Origin: Peptococcaceae bacterium UBA3937 | Lineage (GTDB): Bacteria > Bacillota > Peptococcia > DRI-13 > DTU073 | Length of the DNA stretch: 23,690 nt | Direction of reading: 5' to 3' | Assembly: GCA_002385735.1 (NCBI GenBank) | Contig: DGEB01000036.1 | Span: forward strand, 22,472 to 46,161 | Program-made: the position numbers and the translations under genes | Shown here: positions 23,526 to 23,690 of the stretch, in pieces | Layout of the letters: each line of letters opens with the position of its first letter | How positions within the stretch are numbered: the stretch's first letter is position 1 | The notes under the pieces: model-generated | Database searches by the model: none | Seen by the model: only the letters and a program-made list of their open reading frames with translations | What the model was told of the DNA's origin: nothing

Positions 23526-23690
23526 AGCAAAGTCAATAACCGGGAAAATGGCCAAAAAAAGAATCTTTATCGGCCTACTGGTGTGTAGTATGCTCTTTAT
23601 CCTGGGGCTGGTCGCTTTGGCCTGGTGGCTGGTGGCGCAGCGTGCTCTGCTGGTCAACCGGGTCTTGCTCACGATCATTATTGCCGGCGC
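23506..23690 (+). CDS. DUF116 family membrane protein, cut by window edge
   Basis: A frame starting at ATG 23506, or more likely at ATG 23548 (MAKKRIFIGLLV), runs off the window end. It shows a short basic start and then two hydrophobic stretches (LLVCSMLFILGLVALAWWLVA and VLLTIIIAG), as seen in DUF116 proteins, which follow fmt in many Firmicutes. The cysteine-rich cytoplasmic DUF116 domain, which would confirm it, is outside the window, so the family is inferred mainly from position and the N-terminal pattern. Confidence 0.6.
   Translation, partial: MSLPISEAKSITGKMAKKRIFIGLLVCSMLFILGLVALAWWLVAQRALLVNRVLLTIIIAG

Overview
The window looks like chromosomal DNA from an anaerobic, endospore-forming Bacillota (clostridial or Limnochordia-like). 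The grounds are a spore photoproduct lyase, DUF1657 and YqhV-type proteins usually found in spore formers, an [FeFe]-hydrogenase-like iron-sulfur protein, strong AGGAGG ribosome sites with TTG and GTG starts, and the priA-def-fmt-DUF116 order common in Firmicutes. Genus cannot be told from the sequence. I saw no tRNA, rRNA, CRISPR array, intact insertion sequence or phage gene.

Layout. 1-614 (minus): DUF1657 protein, cut by the window edge, and YqhV-type membrane protein. 726-2447 (plus): UPF0756/DUF441 membrane protein and an MFS transporter. 2481-7707 (plus): an unrecognised 570-residue protein with C-terminal HEAT-like repeats, then a sensor histidine kinase (membrane sensor, HAMP, GAF, PAS, kinase core) overlapping its OmpR-type response regulator by 4 bases. 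7845-9609 (plus): behind a clean extended -10 promoter, an RsbW-like ATPase and a sensory-type [FeFe]-hydrogenase-like protein. 9640-10447: a 38-codon stub of a response regulator joined directly to the headless remainder of a WG-repeat protein, apparently a deletion scar. 10544-12548 (plus): spore photoproduct lyase, missing the usual catalytic cysteine, and the end-joining protein Ku. 12689-12886 (minus): DUF1858 redox-disulfide protein. 13157-16792 (plus): polysaccharide deacetylase lipoprotein, DUF1015 protein, GNAT acetyltransferase and YgjP-like zinc peptidase, closed by a bidirectional terminator. 16831-18984 (minus): metF and an M42 aminopeptidase. 19211-23690 (plus): priA, def, fmt and the start of a DUF116 membrane protein.

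How the genes work together. Three themes stand out. (1) Signalling: a conventional two-component pair is followed by a hydrogenase-like sensor paired with a Ser/Thr-kinase-type ATPase, whose neighbouring response regulator has been lost. (2) Spore DNA repair: SplB and Ku lie side by side. (3) A housekeeping block for replication restart and formyl-methionine handling, in which PriA and Fmt both carry low-complexity insertions.

The most promising items for follow-up are the sensory hydrogenase/RsbW-like pair, the alanine at the SplB hydrogen-donor position, the deletion scar, and the orphan HEAT-repeat protein next to the kinase. Family calls rest on motif recognition by eye; no database search was run.
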